A stretch of 35,240 nt of DNA from a virus, in IMG/VR virus record IMGVR_UViG_3300046004_001117, positions 1 through 35,240 of that record; one strand, 5' to 3'. The translations under genes were made by a program, and so were the position numbers. Under the pieces are notes generated by a model. It ran no database searches, was not told the origin of the DNA, and saw only the letters and a list, made by a program, of their open reading frames with translations. Position 1 is the stretch's first letter. The number at the start of each line of letters is the position of its first letter. Below, piece after piece: positions 23,636 to 31,684 of this stretch.

Positions 23636-24761
23636 CCGAGTAATTTACCAATCAGAAGCTTTATACGTTAGTTCTGGACTTCTTTCTACAGGAACTAGTC
23701 AGCACGTTCAATTAGATCGCGTACAAAGCGCAAACTACAACTTCTCTATTAGTCGTCAAGATATTAACCAATACGGAGAATTAGCTCGTATTGATTCTAT
23801 AACTTTGGAACCTCCAACAGTCAGCTTGGATTTTTCATATTATCTTACAGACGGAACTAATGAAAGAGCGCTAGGTTTCTTTGTGCAAACTGGAAGCGCA
23901 ACCGCTGGAAACTTCCCATCTGGACACATGACCACTACTAGTGGTAGAAATTTCTTCATTGTCACCTCTTCAGAAGGCGATGACTTAAATTATTCAACCG
24001 CAAGCGGTCAAATCAAATCGGTGATTGGTATTGGTAATGGATTCGTTTCAGATTATACTCTTGATGTGGCTGTAGGAAGCTTGCCAACTGTTTCTGTAAC
24101 TATTGAAGGAGCTAATATTGCAGCATCTGGATCGTTTATTGCTACTGGTGTTGGTTATACTGGCATCACTGGTCAAAATCCATCCGTTAATCCAGAAAAC
24201 GGAATTGCTAATTCTGGAACTGGAGTTCTTCTTCCTACTGGCAAAACAAACTTAGGCAATTCACTTATCAGCGCTTTAAGACCTGGTGATGTAACATTAA
24301 CCTTTGGCGGTATTACAGGAGATGGATCTGGTGTTATTTCTGATTTAGCAGCAAATTCAAATGGTATTCATATCCAAAGTGCAAGCTTATCAGTTCCTCT
24401 TTCTCGCTCTCCATTGCAGCGCCTTGGAAGCAGATTCCCATTTGCTAGAGCGGTTGACTTCCCAGTTACTTCCACGCTAACAGTAAATGCTATTCTGAAT
24501 GAAGTAACAGCTGAGAATTTATCAACCACATTAAATAATAATACCACAACCGATATTACTTTAACTATCAAAAAACCTGGAGCAACAGAAACAGCCATGA
24601 TTTATGTGCTTAAAAAAGCTAAATTAGACAGTGAGTCTTTTAGCTCAAGTATTGGATCAAATAAAACAGTTGATCTTACTTTCTCAACTCAAATTGGTGG
24701 ACCAAATGATACTGGCAATGGTGTCTTTGTAAGCGGCATTGGATCAGGCTCTATCTTCTAA
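23625..24761 (+). CDS. Major tail tube protein (probable), paralogue C
   Basis: A 378-residue, all-beta protein, likely the tail tube subunit. It starts MARNRVIYQSEALYVSSGLL and contains VQSANYNFSISRQDINQYG, PPTVSLDFSYYL, GSLPTVSVTIEGANIAAS and SLSVPLSRSPLQRLGSRFP, all mirrored in the products of 7650-8837 and 9778-10569. Location after the connector genes and before a terminator fits a highly expressed structural gene. Of the three paralogues this is the best candidate for the main tube, because it lies next to the connector genes and has its own strong terminator. Gly/Ser/Thr-rich strands and no cysteines are typical of virion proteins. Confidence 0.6.
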   Translation: MARNRVIYQSEALYVSSGLLSTGTSQHVQLDRVQSANYNFSISRQDINQYGELARIDSITLEPPTVSLDFSYYLTDGTNERALGFFVQTGSATAGNFPSGHMTTTSGRNFFIVTSSEGDDLNYSTASGQIKSVIGIGNGFVSDYTLDVAVGSLPTVSVTIEGANIAASGSFIATGVGYTGITGQNPSVNPENGIANSGTGVLLPTGKTNLGNSLISALRPGDVTLTFGGITGDGSGVISDLAANSNGIHIQSASLSVPLSRSPLQRLGSRFPFARAVDFPVTSTLTVNAILNEVTAENLSTTLNNNTTTDITLTIKKPGATETAMIYVLKKAKLDSESFSSSIGSNKTVDLTFSTQIGGPNDTGNGVFVSGIGSGSIF

Positions 24762-24781
24762 TATAAAACTCTAGATATAAC

Positions 24782-24814
24782 AAAAAAAGGCTGGCATTTC
24801 TGCCAGCCTTTTTT
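24782..24814. terminator. Bidirectional intrinsic terminator between convergent genes
   Basis: Seven A residues (24782-24788), GGCTGGCA (24789-24796), loop TTTC, TGCCAGCC (24801-24808) and TTTTTT form a perfect GC-rich 8-bp stem flanked by A and T runs on both sides. It can stop transcription from the tail-tube gene (rightward) and from the 24834-25289 gene (leftward). Confidence 0.93.
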
Positions 24815-24833
24815 ATTTACTGTTTTTCCTACA

Positions 24834-25289
24834 TTAGATAGTTATATTAAGAGCATCTACTCCTCCAAGTTGCAGAGGCTGGGATTGGTATATATTATAG
24901 TAATGAGAAAGCTTCTCGACTTTTCTATCACTTTCTTCTGCAAGGCTTTTGTAAACCTTGGATACTTCGTTTTTATTGGTGAATGTAACAGAGCTATTAC
25001 CATCTCTCAAACTAAGAATATCAGAGCCATTAGTATTGCCAATCAATCCTCTTAAAGCATTGCGTGATTGCTTTCTATAGTAACTACCCATATACAACTC
25101 TTTGTAAATAGATTGCGACTCTAAATCTAGCTCAGCGTCGATTCCGCTGTATGAAGTATTTATTCTATTGTTTAACTGCCCCAAATTACTTTCGAGCCAA
25201 GCTTCGATGTAAGAATTATACATCACTCCAGTGTCTCCATCGAATTCTGTTTGAAAAATATTTAATGCTAAGTCGCTAATTACACTCAT
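24834..25289 (-). CDS. Probable head completion / connector protein
   Basis: A 151-residue, largely helical protein: MSVISDLALNIFQTEFDGDT, SYIEAWLESNLGQLNNRINT, SQSIYKELYMGSYYRKQSRN. Head-to-tail adaptors are mainly helical, and this gene follows the capsid gene and one small protein in the leftward head transcript, so an adaptor bound to the portal is plausible. It is the last gene before the bidirectional terminator. No decisive motif was found. It begins 14 bases after the stop of the upstream gene. Confidence 0.5.
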   Translation of the reverse strand: MSVISDLALNIFQTEFDGDTGVMYNSYIEAWLESNLGQLNNRINTSYSGIDAELDLESQSIYKELYMGSYYRKQSRNALRGLIGNTNGSDILSLRDGNSSVTFTNKNEVSKVYKSLAEESDRKVEKLSHYYNIYQSQPLQLGGVDALNITI

Positions 25290-25303
25290 ACAATATATTA
25301 CAC

Positions 25304-25759
25304 TTAAATATCCCCAAGGATTTTCAATAATTTCTTATGTTCTGGATTGTTTGGATCGGGAACAAAGCTGTTTACTGGTGATGGCATAATGTTCCGCCGA
25401 CTGTTCTTTGTATACGCTTGGAATTCCCTGATTAGATTTTTCTTTAAAGTAGGATATTCGTGGAATGGATTAATGCCGATCTTATTTGCCAGTCTTTGCA
25501 AATCAGTGATAGACATTTCTTTGAGATTCTCCTCGAAGATCTCAAGTTCGTTTGTACCGAATGGACTAATTTGAGATACGCCGAGAATAACCTCTAGCTC
25601 TCTCATATTTTGAACGAACTCTGGAGTATTCACTTGGCCATTAGCTCTCATGTGCGAGATTTGTTCAATCAATCCTTGTGGATTACTAGATCCGTTTATT
25701 GTTTGAATTTCTGGCTTCAATGCACCATTTGTTTCTTCGATTTTCTTTTTTCTAGGCAT
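25304..25759 (-). CDS. Small basic head-module protein of unknown function
   Basis: A 151-residue protein with a basic N-terminus (MPRKKKIEETNGALKPEIQT) and a helical core (TPEFVQNMRELEVILG; SITDLQRLANKIGINPFHEY) whose second part resembles a SAP/Rho-N-like helix-turn-helix (DLQRLANKIGI..TLKKNLIREFQAY). Such motifs sometimes bind DNA or line capsids, but I cannot assign a function. It lies downstream of the capsid terminator and has a TATAAT 5 bases before its ATG, so it may be transcribed separately. Confidence 0.6.
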   Translation of the reverse strand: MPRKKKIEETNGALKPEIQTINGSSNPQGLIEQISHMRANGQVNTPEFVQNMRELEVILGVSQISPFGTNELEIFEENLKEMSITDLQRLANKIGINPFHEYPTLKKNLIREFQAYTKNSRRNIMPSPVNSFVPDPNNPEHKKLLKILGDI

Positions 25760-25764
25760 ACTTT

Positions 25765-25770
25765 ATTATA
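25765..25770 (-). promoter_or_regulatory. Candidate -10 box just upstream of 25759 gene
   Basis: Read on the minus strand, AGATATAATAAAGT precedes the ATG, with the TATAAT only 5 bases away. A transcript from it would be leaderless. No convincing -35 is seen. It lies directly after the capsid terminator, where a restart promoter would make sense. In such AT-rich DNA, chance is a real alternative. Confidence 0.35.
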
Positions 25771-25786
25771 TCTTAAAACTCATGTT

Positions 25787-25823
25787 TTTAAATAAAAAAG
25801 AGCCGCCCCGTTAAGGGCGGCTC
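25787..25823 (-). terminator. Strong intrinsic terminator after the major capsid gene
   Basis: On the minus strand GAGCCGCCC, a 6-base loop (TTAACG) and GGGCGGCTC form a perfect 9-bp, very GC-rich stem (25800-25808 with 25815-25823) followed by TTTTTTATTTAAA. It begins about 20 bases after the capsid stop. It would insulate the abundant capsid message from the two downstream genes. Confidence 0.93.
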
Positions 25824-25842
25824 TTGGGAGGGTTTATCGCTA

Positions 25843-26967
25843 TTAAGCAAGACCAGAAACGATCTTACCAACGAGAGCGCGGGTATCGAGAACCATACGA
25901 CCTTCTTCAAGAGAGCCGAAGTAACCGATCTTGCTCTGACGGACGCTGTATTGATCATCAGCGGTGAGAGAGAACTCAGAACCGTTTTCTGAATCAACAG
26001 CAACTGCACGGATAAGCGAGTCGCGAGTACGATCAAGACCGATGATGATTTCTTCGTTAGTTCCATCAAACACAGCAGAGTTTCCGCCAGCTGCATTGGT
26101 GAATGCGCCCGTTCCAGCTACAACATCAAATACAGTATTAAAGCGTTGGCCTTTACCAAGCTCATTAATTTCCATGATAGAAACACCATAGAACTCAGGA
26201 ATACCTGCGCTGTTATAGATAGAGGTTCTCATATCTTCTGGAGCAGGAATATCTGTCTTAGTTCCTTGAGTATTGATAGGATTGTAAGCCATTGCACGAA
26301 GCTCTTGAACAACTTCTGGAGAAACAATGATGTCAGTCAAGCCACGACCTTGGCGAGCTTCTGGAGTACCACCAAGCCATGAGGTATTGATTCTCTTGGC
26401 AAGAGTGAAGAGTTCGTTAAGATCCGCAAGCAAGAAGCGACCATTGGTATTAGCACGTTGAACGTGTTTCTTACCATTAGTTGTAGCACCAGCAAGTGAA
26501 CCTAAAAGAAGGTTAGCAGAAGTCTTCTCTTGCTTGAAGAGAATTTCTTGTGCAAGACGAGTAAAGGTCTTGCTGATAACATCCATACGGCTCTTAGCAG
26601 CATAACGCTTGTCAAAGCTCAATGCAGAATCAAGAGTGTAGGTGTGGATCTTCATTTCAGAAACAGTTGGTAAAACTTGGTTCTGAGGAAGACCACCAGC
26701 TGCGCTTTGGCTATATACGGTGATATAGTCTTCAGCAGCTACGTCGTAGTATAAATCGAGCGGAATACTTGGATTGTCATCAGCGTTGAATTGAAGCGGA
26801 GTGAACAAGTTGCTCAAGGTAGGAGCATTGTTGATAACTTCAGCTAAAACTGGACCGATGAATTCAGCAAGAGCGACTTGAGCTTCCATCGCAACAGCGC
26901 GATTTCTTGAAGCCATAGCTTTGATTAACTCGATTTGTTCAGGAGTTCTTTTTAAAGTAATTTTCAT
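25843..26967 (-). CDS. Major capsid protein, HK97 fold (probable)
   Basis: A 374-residue head shell subunit. Features consistent with HK97-type capsid proteins are a helical N-arm (IELIKAMASRNRAVAMEAQV), an E-loop-like region (YYDVAAEDYITVYSQSAAGG), a spine-helix region (SFDKRYAAKSRMDVISKTFT; LAQEILFKQEKTSANLLLGS), a P-domain with IIVSPEVVQELRAMAY, and a C-terminal strand set (EFSLTADDQYSVRQSKIGYF). Codon use appears more selective than in neighbours, with CGC/CGT arginines and few rare codons, as expected of a highly expressed gene. It follows the protease-scaffold and decoration-like genes and precedes a strong terminator. The protease could trim the first residues. Confidence 0.85.
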   Translation of the reverse strand: MKITLKRTPEQIELIKAMASRNRAVAMEAQVALAEFIGPVLAEVINNAPTLSNLFTPLQFNADDNPSIPLDLYYDVAAEDYITVYSQSAAGGLPQNQVLPTVSEMKIHTYTLDSALSFDKRYAAKSRMDVISKTFTRLAQEILFKQEKTSANLLLGSLAGATTNGKKHVQRANTNGRFLLADLNELFTLAKRINTSWLGGTPEARQGRGLTDIIVSPEVVQELRAMAYNPINTQGTKTDIPAPEDMRTSIYNSAGIPEFYGVSIMEINELGKGQRFNTVFDVVAGTGAFTNAAGGNSAVFDGTNEEIIIGLDRTRDSLIRAVAVDSENGSEFSLTADDQYSVRQSKIGYFGSLEEGRMVLDTRALVGKIVSGLA

Positions 26968-26989
26968 ATTTAAATTTTTCTAGGTTAGA

Positions 26990-27652
26990 TTAGAGTCCAA
27001 GACCGATGATTGCATAGCTTCCTGAAAGTGGATCGACAAGGTTGGCAGTCGAAGTAGCAGAAGTGCGTGAACCAGTAGCGATAACAAGAGCAACTCTTGC
27101 TGGATTAGTGATTGCACAACCAGTTAATCTACCGCTGGTGCCTGATGAAAGAGCGAGTCCACCACCAACACCGATTTGAGTAGCGCCAGTTCCGATAGGT
27201 GCAGTAAACGCAGCATCATCAAGTGTGAAAATACCGCGAGTTGCAACTGGAACTGCTTGACCTGGAAGCATACACATAAGCTCTTCAGCTTTTTGTGGGT
27301 AGTAAAGAAGCTTCTCACCGTTTTCGTCAAGCTTTGCAGTTTGGCGAAGAGTCATGCCGATAAGCGCATCACCCGAAGTAGCAGGCTTGAGGCTGATGCT
27401 AACTCTTGGGTATTGGTTGGCTCCAACGTGTGGATAATTTGTCTTACCAAGATATGATGCATAAGCATTATCATAAGTAATGGTATCCACGTTTAAGTTT
27501 CCGCTTTCAATAGTAACGAAAACGCCAGCGTCTCCGTAGCTAGTAGCGCTGCTATCAAGAACTGATTCGTTAACAAATCCAGTTCCAAGAGCGAACATGT
27601 TGATAACGTCAGTTTCGTTATATTGTCTGAATGGTAATGTTCTAAGTGACAT
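26990..27652 (-). CDS. Probable head decoration or minor capsid protein
   Basis: A 220-residue protein rich in Ala, Gly, Ser and Thr, with strands but no catalytic motifs (MSLRTLPFRQYNETDVINMF; GDAGVFVTIESGNLNVDTIT; GGGLALSSGTSGRLTGCAIT; SGSYAIIGLGL at the end). Placement between the protease-scaffold and the capsid gene, and a capsid-like codon choice, point to an abundant head protein that decorates the shell. Confidence in the exact role is modest. Confidence 0.6.
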   Translation of the reverse strand: MSLRTLPFRQYNETDVINMFALGTGFVNESVLDSSATSYGDAGVFVTIESGNLNVDTITYDNAYASYLGKTNYPHVGANQYPRVSISLKPATSGDALIGMTLRQTAKLDENGEKLLYYPQKAEELMCMLPGQAVPVATRGIFTLDDAAFTAPIGTGATQIGVGGGLALSSGTSGRLTGCAITNPARVALVIATGSRTSATSTANLVDPLSGSYAIIGLGL

Positions 27653-27672
27653 AATATTAGTTTATAGATTGT

Positions 27673-28365
27673 TTAGGAAATAATGATGTTTTTGCGATCA
27701 AATGCACTAGCGAATTTTTCTCTGAGTGATTTGACTTCTTTTGAAGATTCTTCATTTGAATTAGGAAGTCCACTTTCAGAAGCTTGAGCTTTTTCAAGAG
27801 CTTCTTCAGCGAGTTCCTTGTCGGTTTTGGTTTCTGAAGCGGTAGAAACAGAAGCGAGCTTCTTAGCGACTTCCGCATCAATTCTGTCTTGGATACTCTT
27901 TTCGTAAGAAGCCTTAACTTCTTTGTTCTTGTGTTTCCACATGATTGAAAGCTTATCTTGATAAGCAGCAAAAGCTTCGTCAGAAAAATCGAGAGACTTG
28001 AGTTCATCGAGAAGAACTTTGCGATCTTCGTCATCAAGATCGTAGCTATTATCGACAACTTCCATTCTAGCATTGAAGCAAGCAATAGCTTCTTCTTGCT
28101 TTTTGAAATTTTCGAATTCTGCAATGCGCTGTGAAGCTTGGCCAATGTCAGCTTGTAGTTTTTCAACTGAAGCTTTTAGCTCTTCACGCTCTTTAATTGC
28201 AGCAGCCGCTTCTTCTTCGGCTTTGGTTAGAGATGCACGATATTCGATATCTTTTTGTTTGATAGCGTCGGCAAATGTACTAGTCATGTTGGCGACAGCT
28301 TCTTCGGAGAATTTTTTCTCCACAAGAAGATCTTTAAGTTCAGAGAGGACTTCTTCAATATCCAT
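27673..28365 (-). CDS. Possible internal scaffold start within the protease gene
   Basis: ATG at 28365 begins MDIEEVLSELKDLLVEKKFS exactly at the boundary between protease and coiled-coil parts, in frame with the longer product, giving 230 residues. An A-rich stretch ending GAAACTATT precedes it, with no strong Shine-Dalgarno, like most genes here. A nested in-frame scaffold is known in lambda (Nu3 within C). Here it is a prediction from domain layout only. Confidence 0.35.
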   Translation of the reverse strand: MDIEEVLSELKDLLVEKKFSEEAVANMTSTFADAIKQKDIEYRASLTKAEEEAAAAIKEREELKASVEKLQADIGQASQRIAEFENFKKQEEAIACFNARMEVVDNSYDLDDEDRKVLLDELKSLDFSDEAFAAYQDKLSIMWKHKNKEVKASYEKSIQDRIDAEVAKKLASVSTASETKTDKELAEEALEKAQASESGLPNSNEESSKEVKSLREKFASAFDRKNIIIS

Positions 28366-29235
28366 AATAGTTTCTTTTTTGTGTTTTACATTCGCTAACT
28401 GTATTTGGGAAATAGATGATTCAGTTTTTTTATTATAATTTTTGTTTTTAATATCAAAAAATGTTTTTTTGTCTCTTTTGTCTTTGATTTCCACCATAGA
28501 TGAAGATTCATTGTCAGAATATAAACCTTTTACATCAGCAGCTGGATTTGTTGTGAAACCTATTCCCAATGGATAAATTTCTCCAGTTAACAAACGATAT
28601 ACATGACTGCCATCATCAAGTTTACCAGCGCCACCATAAGCTTTAAGCTTTCTACGCATTTCTTCAAAGTGTTTTGGATTGCTGATAATCTCAGCGTCTT
28701 TTAAATCAGCGCCTCCGACAGCTATCAAGAACTCACTGAAACCAACTTCCCAACTAGTGGATATTGATTGATAAAGAGAGTCTTGAGGATCTACTGATCT
28801 TTCTATAAGCTTGGCAAATTCTTTGTTTGCGTATTTATAAACAACAGCGCCCAAAGCAATGTTGTAAGGATCTTTTTTATCCAAAGCTTCTTCAATCTCA
28901 ATCAAAGAATTTGTTCCATACTCACTAAAACCAGCGCTTACAATATGACCGACGACTTTACCTTTATCATGTTCAATATTAGTCGGCTTGTGCAAGAAGT
29001 TTTTAATTACTCTTGCAGCTGTTGCCGAATCCATTCCATCATCATTTTTATTGAACTTGTTGACTATTGCGGCATTAAAAGCAACACCAATCAAATCAAT
29101 ATTTTCAGAAAAATCAATATCTTTTGGAAGTAATGGTTTTAAATTTTCTAAAGAAGCTTTTGAAATAAAAGACTCATCTCCCTTGACACAAGAAAGAATT
29201 GGCGATTCAAATTTCGCTGTGTATTTATACTTCAT
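27673..29235 (-). CDS. Prohead protease fused to scaffold domain
   Basis: A 520-residue head maturation protein. Residues about 1-250 form a phage capsid protease: NIEHDKGKVVGHIVSAGF supplies a conserved His near residue 94, and SISTSWEVGFSEF the probable nucleophile Ser near 160, as in S78-like serine proteases. Residues about 290-520 form a scaffold: coiled coil from MDIEEVLSELKDLLVEKKFS through a Glu/Lys-rich stretch (EEREELK-type heptads) and a charged C-terminus (REKFASAFDRKNIIIS). Cis fusion of protease and scaffold, cut during maturation, is established for lambda gpC/Nu3 and others. The internal ATG at 28365 may give free scaffold. Confidence 0.8.
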   Translation of the reverse strand: MKYKYTAKFESPILSCVKGDESFISKASLENLKPLLPKDIDFSENIDLIGVAFNAAIVNKFNKNDDGMDSATAARVIKNFLHKPTNIEHDKGKVVGHIVSAGFSEYGTNSLIEIEEALDKKDPYNIALGAVVYKYANKEFAKLIERSVDPQDSLYQSISTSWEVGFSEFLIAVGGADLKDAEIISNPKHFEEMRRKLKAYGGAGKLDDGSHVYRLLTGEIYPLGIGFTTNPAADVKGLYSDNESSSMVEIKDKRDKKTFFDIKNKNYNKKTESSISQIQLANVKHKKETIMDIEEVLSELKDLLVEKKFSEEAVANMTSTFADAIKQKDIEYRASLTKAEEEAAAAIKEREELKASVEKLQADIGQASQRIAEFENFKKQEEAIACFNARMEVVDNSYDLDDEDRKVLLDELKSLDFSDEAFAAYQDKLSIMWKHKNKEVKASYEKSIQDRIDAEVAKKLASVSTASETKTDKELAEEALEKAQASESGLPNSNEESSKEVKSLREKFASAFDRKNIIIS

Positions 29236-29247
29236 ATTTAAAAATCA

Positions 29248-29643
29248 TTATTCTTTTCCTTCTTCCATTTTTTCTTCTTTTTCTGTTTCTTTATTCTCAT
29301 GAGAAGCTGGATCTGATGATTTGTCCATCTTTTTAAGAATAGCTTTTTGAAGAGCTGGTGGAAGTTTTTTCTGTGCTGGGGTTAATTCTCCAGAATTACT
29401 TTCTTCCATAAGTGTCGCTTGCATTTTGTCAAATTGAACCGCACAAGCTTTCATTGTCGAGTCATCGTCCATATCGCTTGTATCAACAAGAGCTTTATCA
29501 TCTGATGCACATGTACTCATGAATGATTTGTATACAACGGCTTTTTTATCCGCCATCTTAGCAAGAGACACTTGAACCTCTCCGTTTTTAATTTCAACTG
29601 TTTTTTCAAGTGGAACTTTAACGTCTTCTGGATTAATTTTCAT
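29248..29643 (-). CDS. Small acidic/charged head-module protein of unknown function
   Basis: A 131-residue protein. The N-terminal half reads as strands (VKVPLEKTVEIKNGEVQVSL), the middle holds conserved-looking Cys and Asp residues (STCASDDKALVDTSDMDDDS), and the last 40 residues are highly charged (PASHENKETEKEEKMEEGKE), probably disordered. Its start overlaps the portal stop by 11 bases, and the protease gene follows after 12 bases. Similar small genes between portal and protease in other phages are often unassigned; a scaffold or portal accessory role is possible. Confidence 0.6.
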   Translation of the reverse strand: MKINPEDVKVPLEKTVEIKNGEVQVSLAKMADKKAVVYKSFMSTCASDDKALVDTSDMDDDSTMKACAVQFDKMQATLMEESNSGELTPAQKKLPPALQKAILKKMDKSSDPASHENKETEKEEKMEEGKE

Positions 29644-31642
29644 TTATTTTTTGGGAGTGATATAATAACGCTGCTGAATAATCATCTTCAATCTGATGTT
29701 CAGAAGCTATCTCTAAAACTTCTGGGATTATTGATAAAGAAGCTATTTCGTCAAAGTTGTTTACACAAGAATACGCGGTATCTTCCCAACAATTTAATTC
29801 TTTAGAAACTGCTATAGAATGAGACAACTGTTCAAGCATTTCGTGCTGTTGATTATTTAACTTTTTCAAGTTCAACTTACTCTTCAACTCTTTTTCCATG
29901 TTGGCTTTTACAGCTTCAATATTCTTGATTACTGCTTGAATATTTTTTATAGAAAAATTGGCTTTTGTAATTGGTATACCAGTTGTTCCTTCTGGTCTTC
30001 CCGCAACCTTGTTTGTTTGATTGATTGTCGCCTTGTTAGCGTTTGGATCTTTCGGCGGTGCAATAACAGGAACACCTCCAACAATTGGATTATAATACCC
30101 ATCTTCTCTTTCCTTGACAAATCCTTCTTGAGCGGGAGCGATGTCTTCGGCTTTTGGAAACTGTCCAGTATGAAACATTTCCATTCCTTGCTGTGGAGTA
30201 ATGATTCCAAGCTCCATAAGGCGTGTAGAAACGCGCATAAGCTGGGTTTGATCTCTGATATCAATATCTCTGAAGTGAGCCGTAGGAGAGTTCTTCAAGC
30301 CCATGTCCTTGGCTATCCTGCGAATCTCAGGCTGCAAGAAATCATTCAAGAATGCGTTTCTCGCTTCTTTTAATCTATCGATGAAAATTTGAGCTTTTAC
30401 TTCAGTAGCACTATACTTTTCCTCACCAATAACAATGTTCTGAAGACCTTGCCTGATATCTTCATTCAAAACTTTATATTTATCTGGACCAAGAACCTTA
30501 TTTAATTCTGGAATTACGAACTCTGCTTTTGTGGTATAATCAGAAATTAAAACTCTTCCAACGCTTTCGTTTTTAAACAGACCTTGCATCGCTAATAAGT
30601 TATTTTGATTAATGCCTCCCTTGTCTGGTTCGGCTCCCATCGTAATCAAAAGAATAACGTTTTCGACTGTTCTTGTAATAGCCTGATCCATTTTCTTCAA
30701 TTCCATTTTAGCATTGATATCTTCAAGCACTGGATAACCGAATGGAACGGCAAATGGTTCGTAATCTTGCTTTTTATAAAATGAATATGTGAGCTTCAGG
30801 GGATCAAGTTCAATTTTTAAACCATCAGAATAATAAGCACCGTTCTTAATGTCTTTTTTTACTTCTGAAGGAAGACCTTCTAAGATATCTTTATCTTCTT
30901 GACTGATTGGATTTTGCAAACGAGCCAATTCATACTCAGAAAGAATTTTTTCATAAGCTCCAGTATTAAAGGTCGAACCTCTTTTAGCGACTACATCAAA
31001 TGGATTTAATAAAATATACTTAACTGGAATTTTATTCACCATAGATGTGATATCTCCAATTTGTCGCATCACTTTAGTGTAGTCATCGACTTGGAATTTA
31101 CCATCTACTCTATAAAGGAAAATATTACCGCTTCTATAATACTCGCGGAAGTATTGATCTTTTAAATTCCACAGCTTAATTTTCTTAAACCATTCCGTAA
31201 AGAAATCCCTGCTTTTTTGAGATCCGCCTTCAAAGTAAATTTCAGTATTGGCAAACTCTGCCATGATATCAATAGCATTTCTGAATATAGCTATGTTGGC
31301 ATAAGCTTTTTGGCAAAGTTCAATAGCTTCTCGCACGTTGACTCCATCCATTGCATAACTATACGGCAAGAGTCCATTTCGGATGCTGCTGAATCTGTCA
31401 AGAGTTCTATTTAATGCAGACCTATTAATTCTACTACCGCTTGGTTGATCATTGTTTAATCGCCCATAAGATGCCTTGGATACATCGTGTTTACTAGATG
31501 CATCTGAAACATAAAAAGGCTCGCCGCACAACTCTGGTTGATAATCATTTTGCGAAGTTGGACCGACAGGATTAAACTTGCTCTGACTGATCTGATTCCA
31601 GTATTCAGATTTTTTTTGGTATTTACGTTTCGATGATTCCAT
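29633..31642 (-). CDS. Portal protein
   Basis: Forms the dodecameric ring at the capsid vertex through which DNA is packaged and ejected. At 669 residues it is large for a portal. Landmarks are a clip/stem region (REAIELCQKAYANIAIFRNA; DIMAEFANTEIYFEGGSQKS), strands KYILLNPFDVVAKRGSTF and SFYKKQDYEPFAVPFGYPVL, and the long stem and crown helices (EVKAQIFIDRLKEARNAFLN; LQPEIRRIAKDMGLKN) followed by LMRVSTRLMELGIITPQQG. An extra C-terminal domain from about residue 560 (coiled coil KNIQAVIKNIEAVKANMEKE) is not part of the usual core. It lies 42 bases downstream of TerL, the conventional order. Confidence 0.88.
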   Translation of the reverse strand: MESSKRKYQKKSEYWNQISQSKFNPVGPTSQNDYQPELCGEPFYVSDASSKHDVSKASYGRLNNDQPSGSRINRSALNRTLDRFSSIRNGLLPYSYAMDGVNVREAIELCQKAYANIAIFRNAIDIMAEFANTEIYFEGGSQKSRDFFTEWFKKIKLWNLKDQYFREYYRSGNIFLYRVDGKFQVDDYTKVMRQIGDITSMVNKIPVKYILLNPFDVVAKRGSTFNTGAYEKILSEYELARLQNPISQEDKDILEGLPSEVKKDIKNGAYYSDGLKIELDPLKLTYSFYKKQDYEPFAVPFGYPVLEDINAKMELKKMDQAITRTVENVILLITMGAEPDKGGINQNNLLAMQGLFKNESVGRVLISDYTTKAEFVIPELNKVLGPDKYKVLNEDIRQGLQNIVIGEEKYSATEVKAQIFIDRLKEARNAFLNDFLQPEIRRIAKDMGLKNSPTAHFRDIDIRDQTQLMRVSTRLMELGIITPQQGMEMFHTGQFPKAEDIAPAQEGFVKEREDGYYNPIVGGVPVIAPPKDPNANKATINQTNKVAGRPEGTTGIPITKANFSIKNIQAVIKNIEAVKANMEKELKSKLNLKKLNNQQHEMLEQLSHSIAVSKELNCWEDTAYSCVNNFDEIASLSIIPEVLEIASEHQIEDDYSAALLYHSQKINEN

Positions 31643-31684
31643 TTACTTATTTTACACCAAAAGTCGAAAAGTTAACTTTAAAAG

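Noticed and set aside
27657-28166. 169-codon minus-strand ORF rich in Lys and Leu
   Set aside because: It is a shifted-frame shadow of the protease-scaffold coiled coil; its composition is an artefact of the Glu/Lys/Ala heptad codons.
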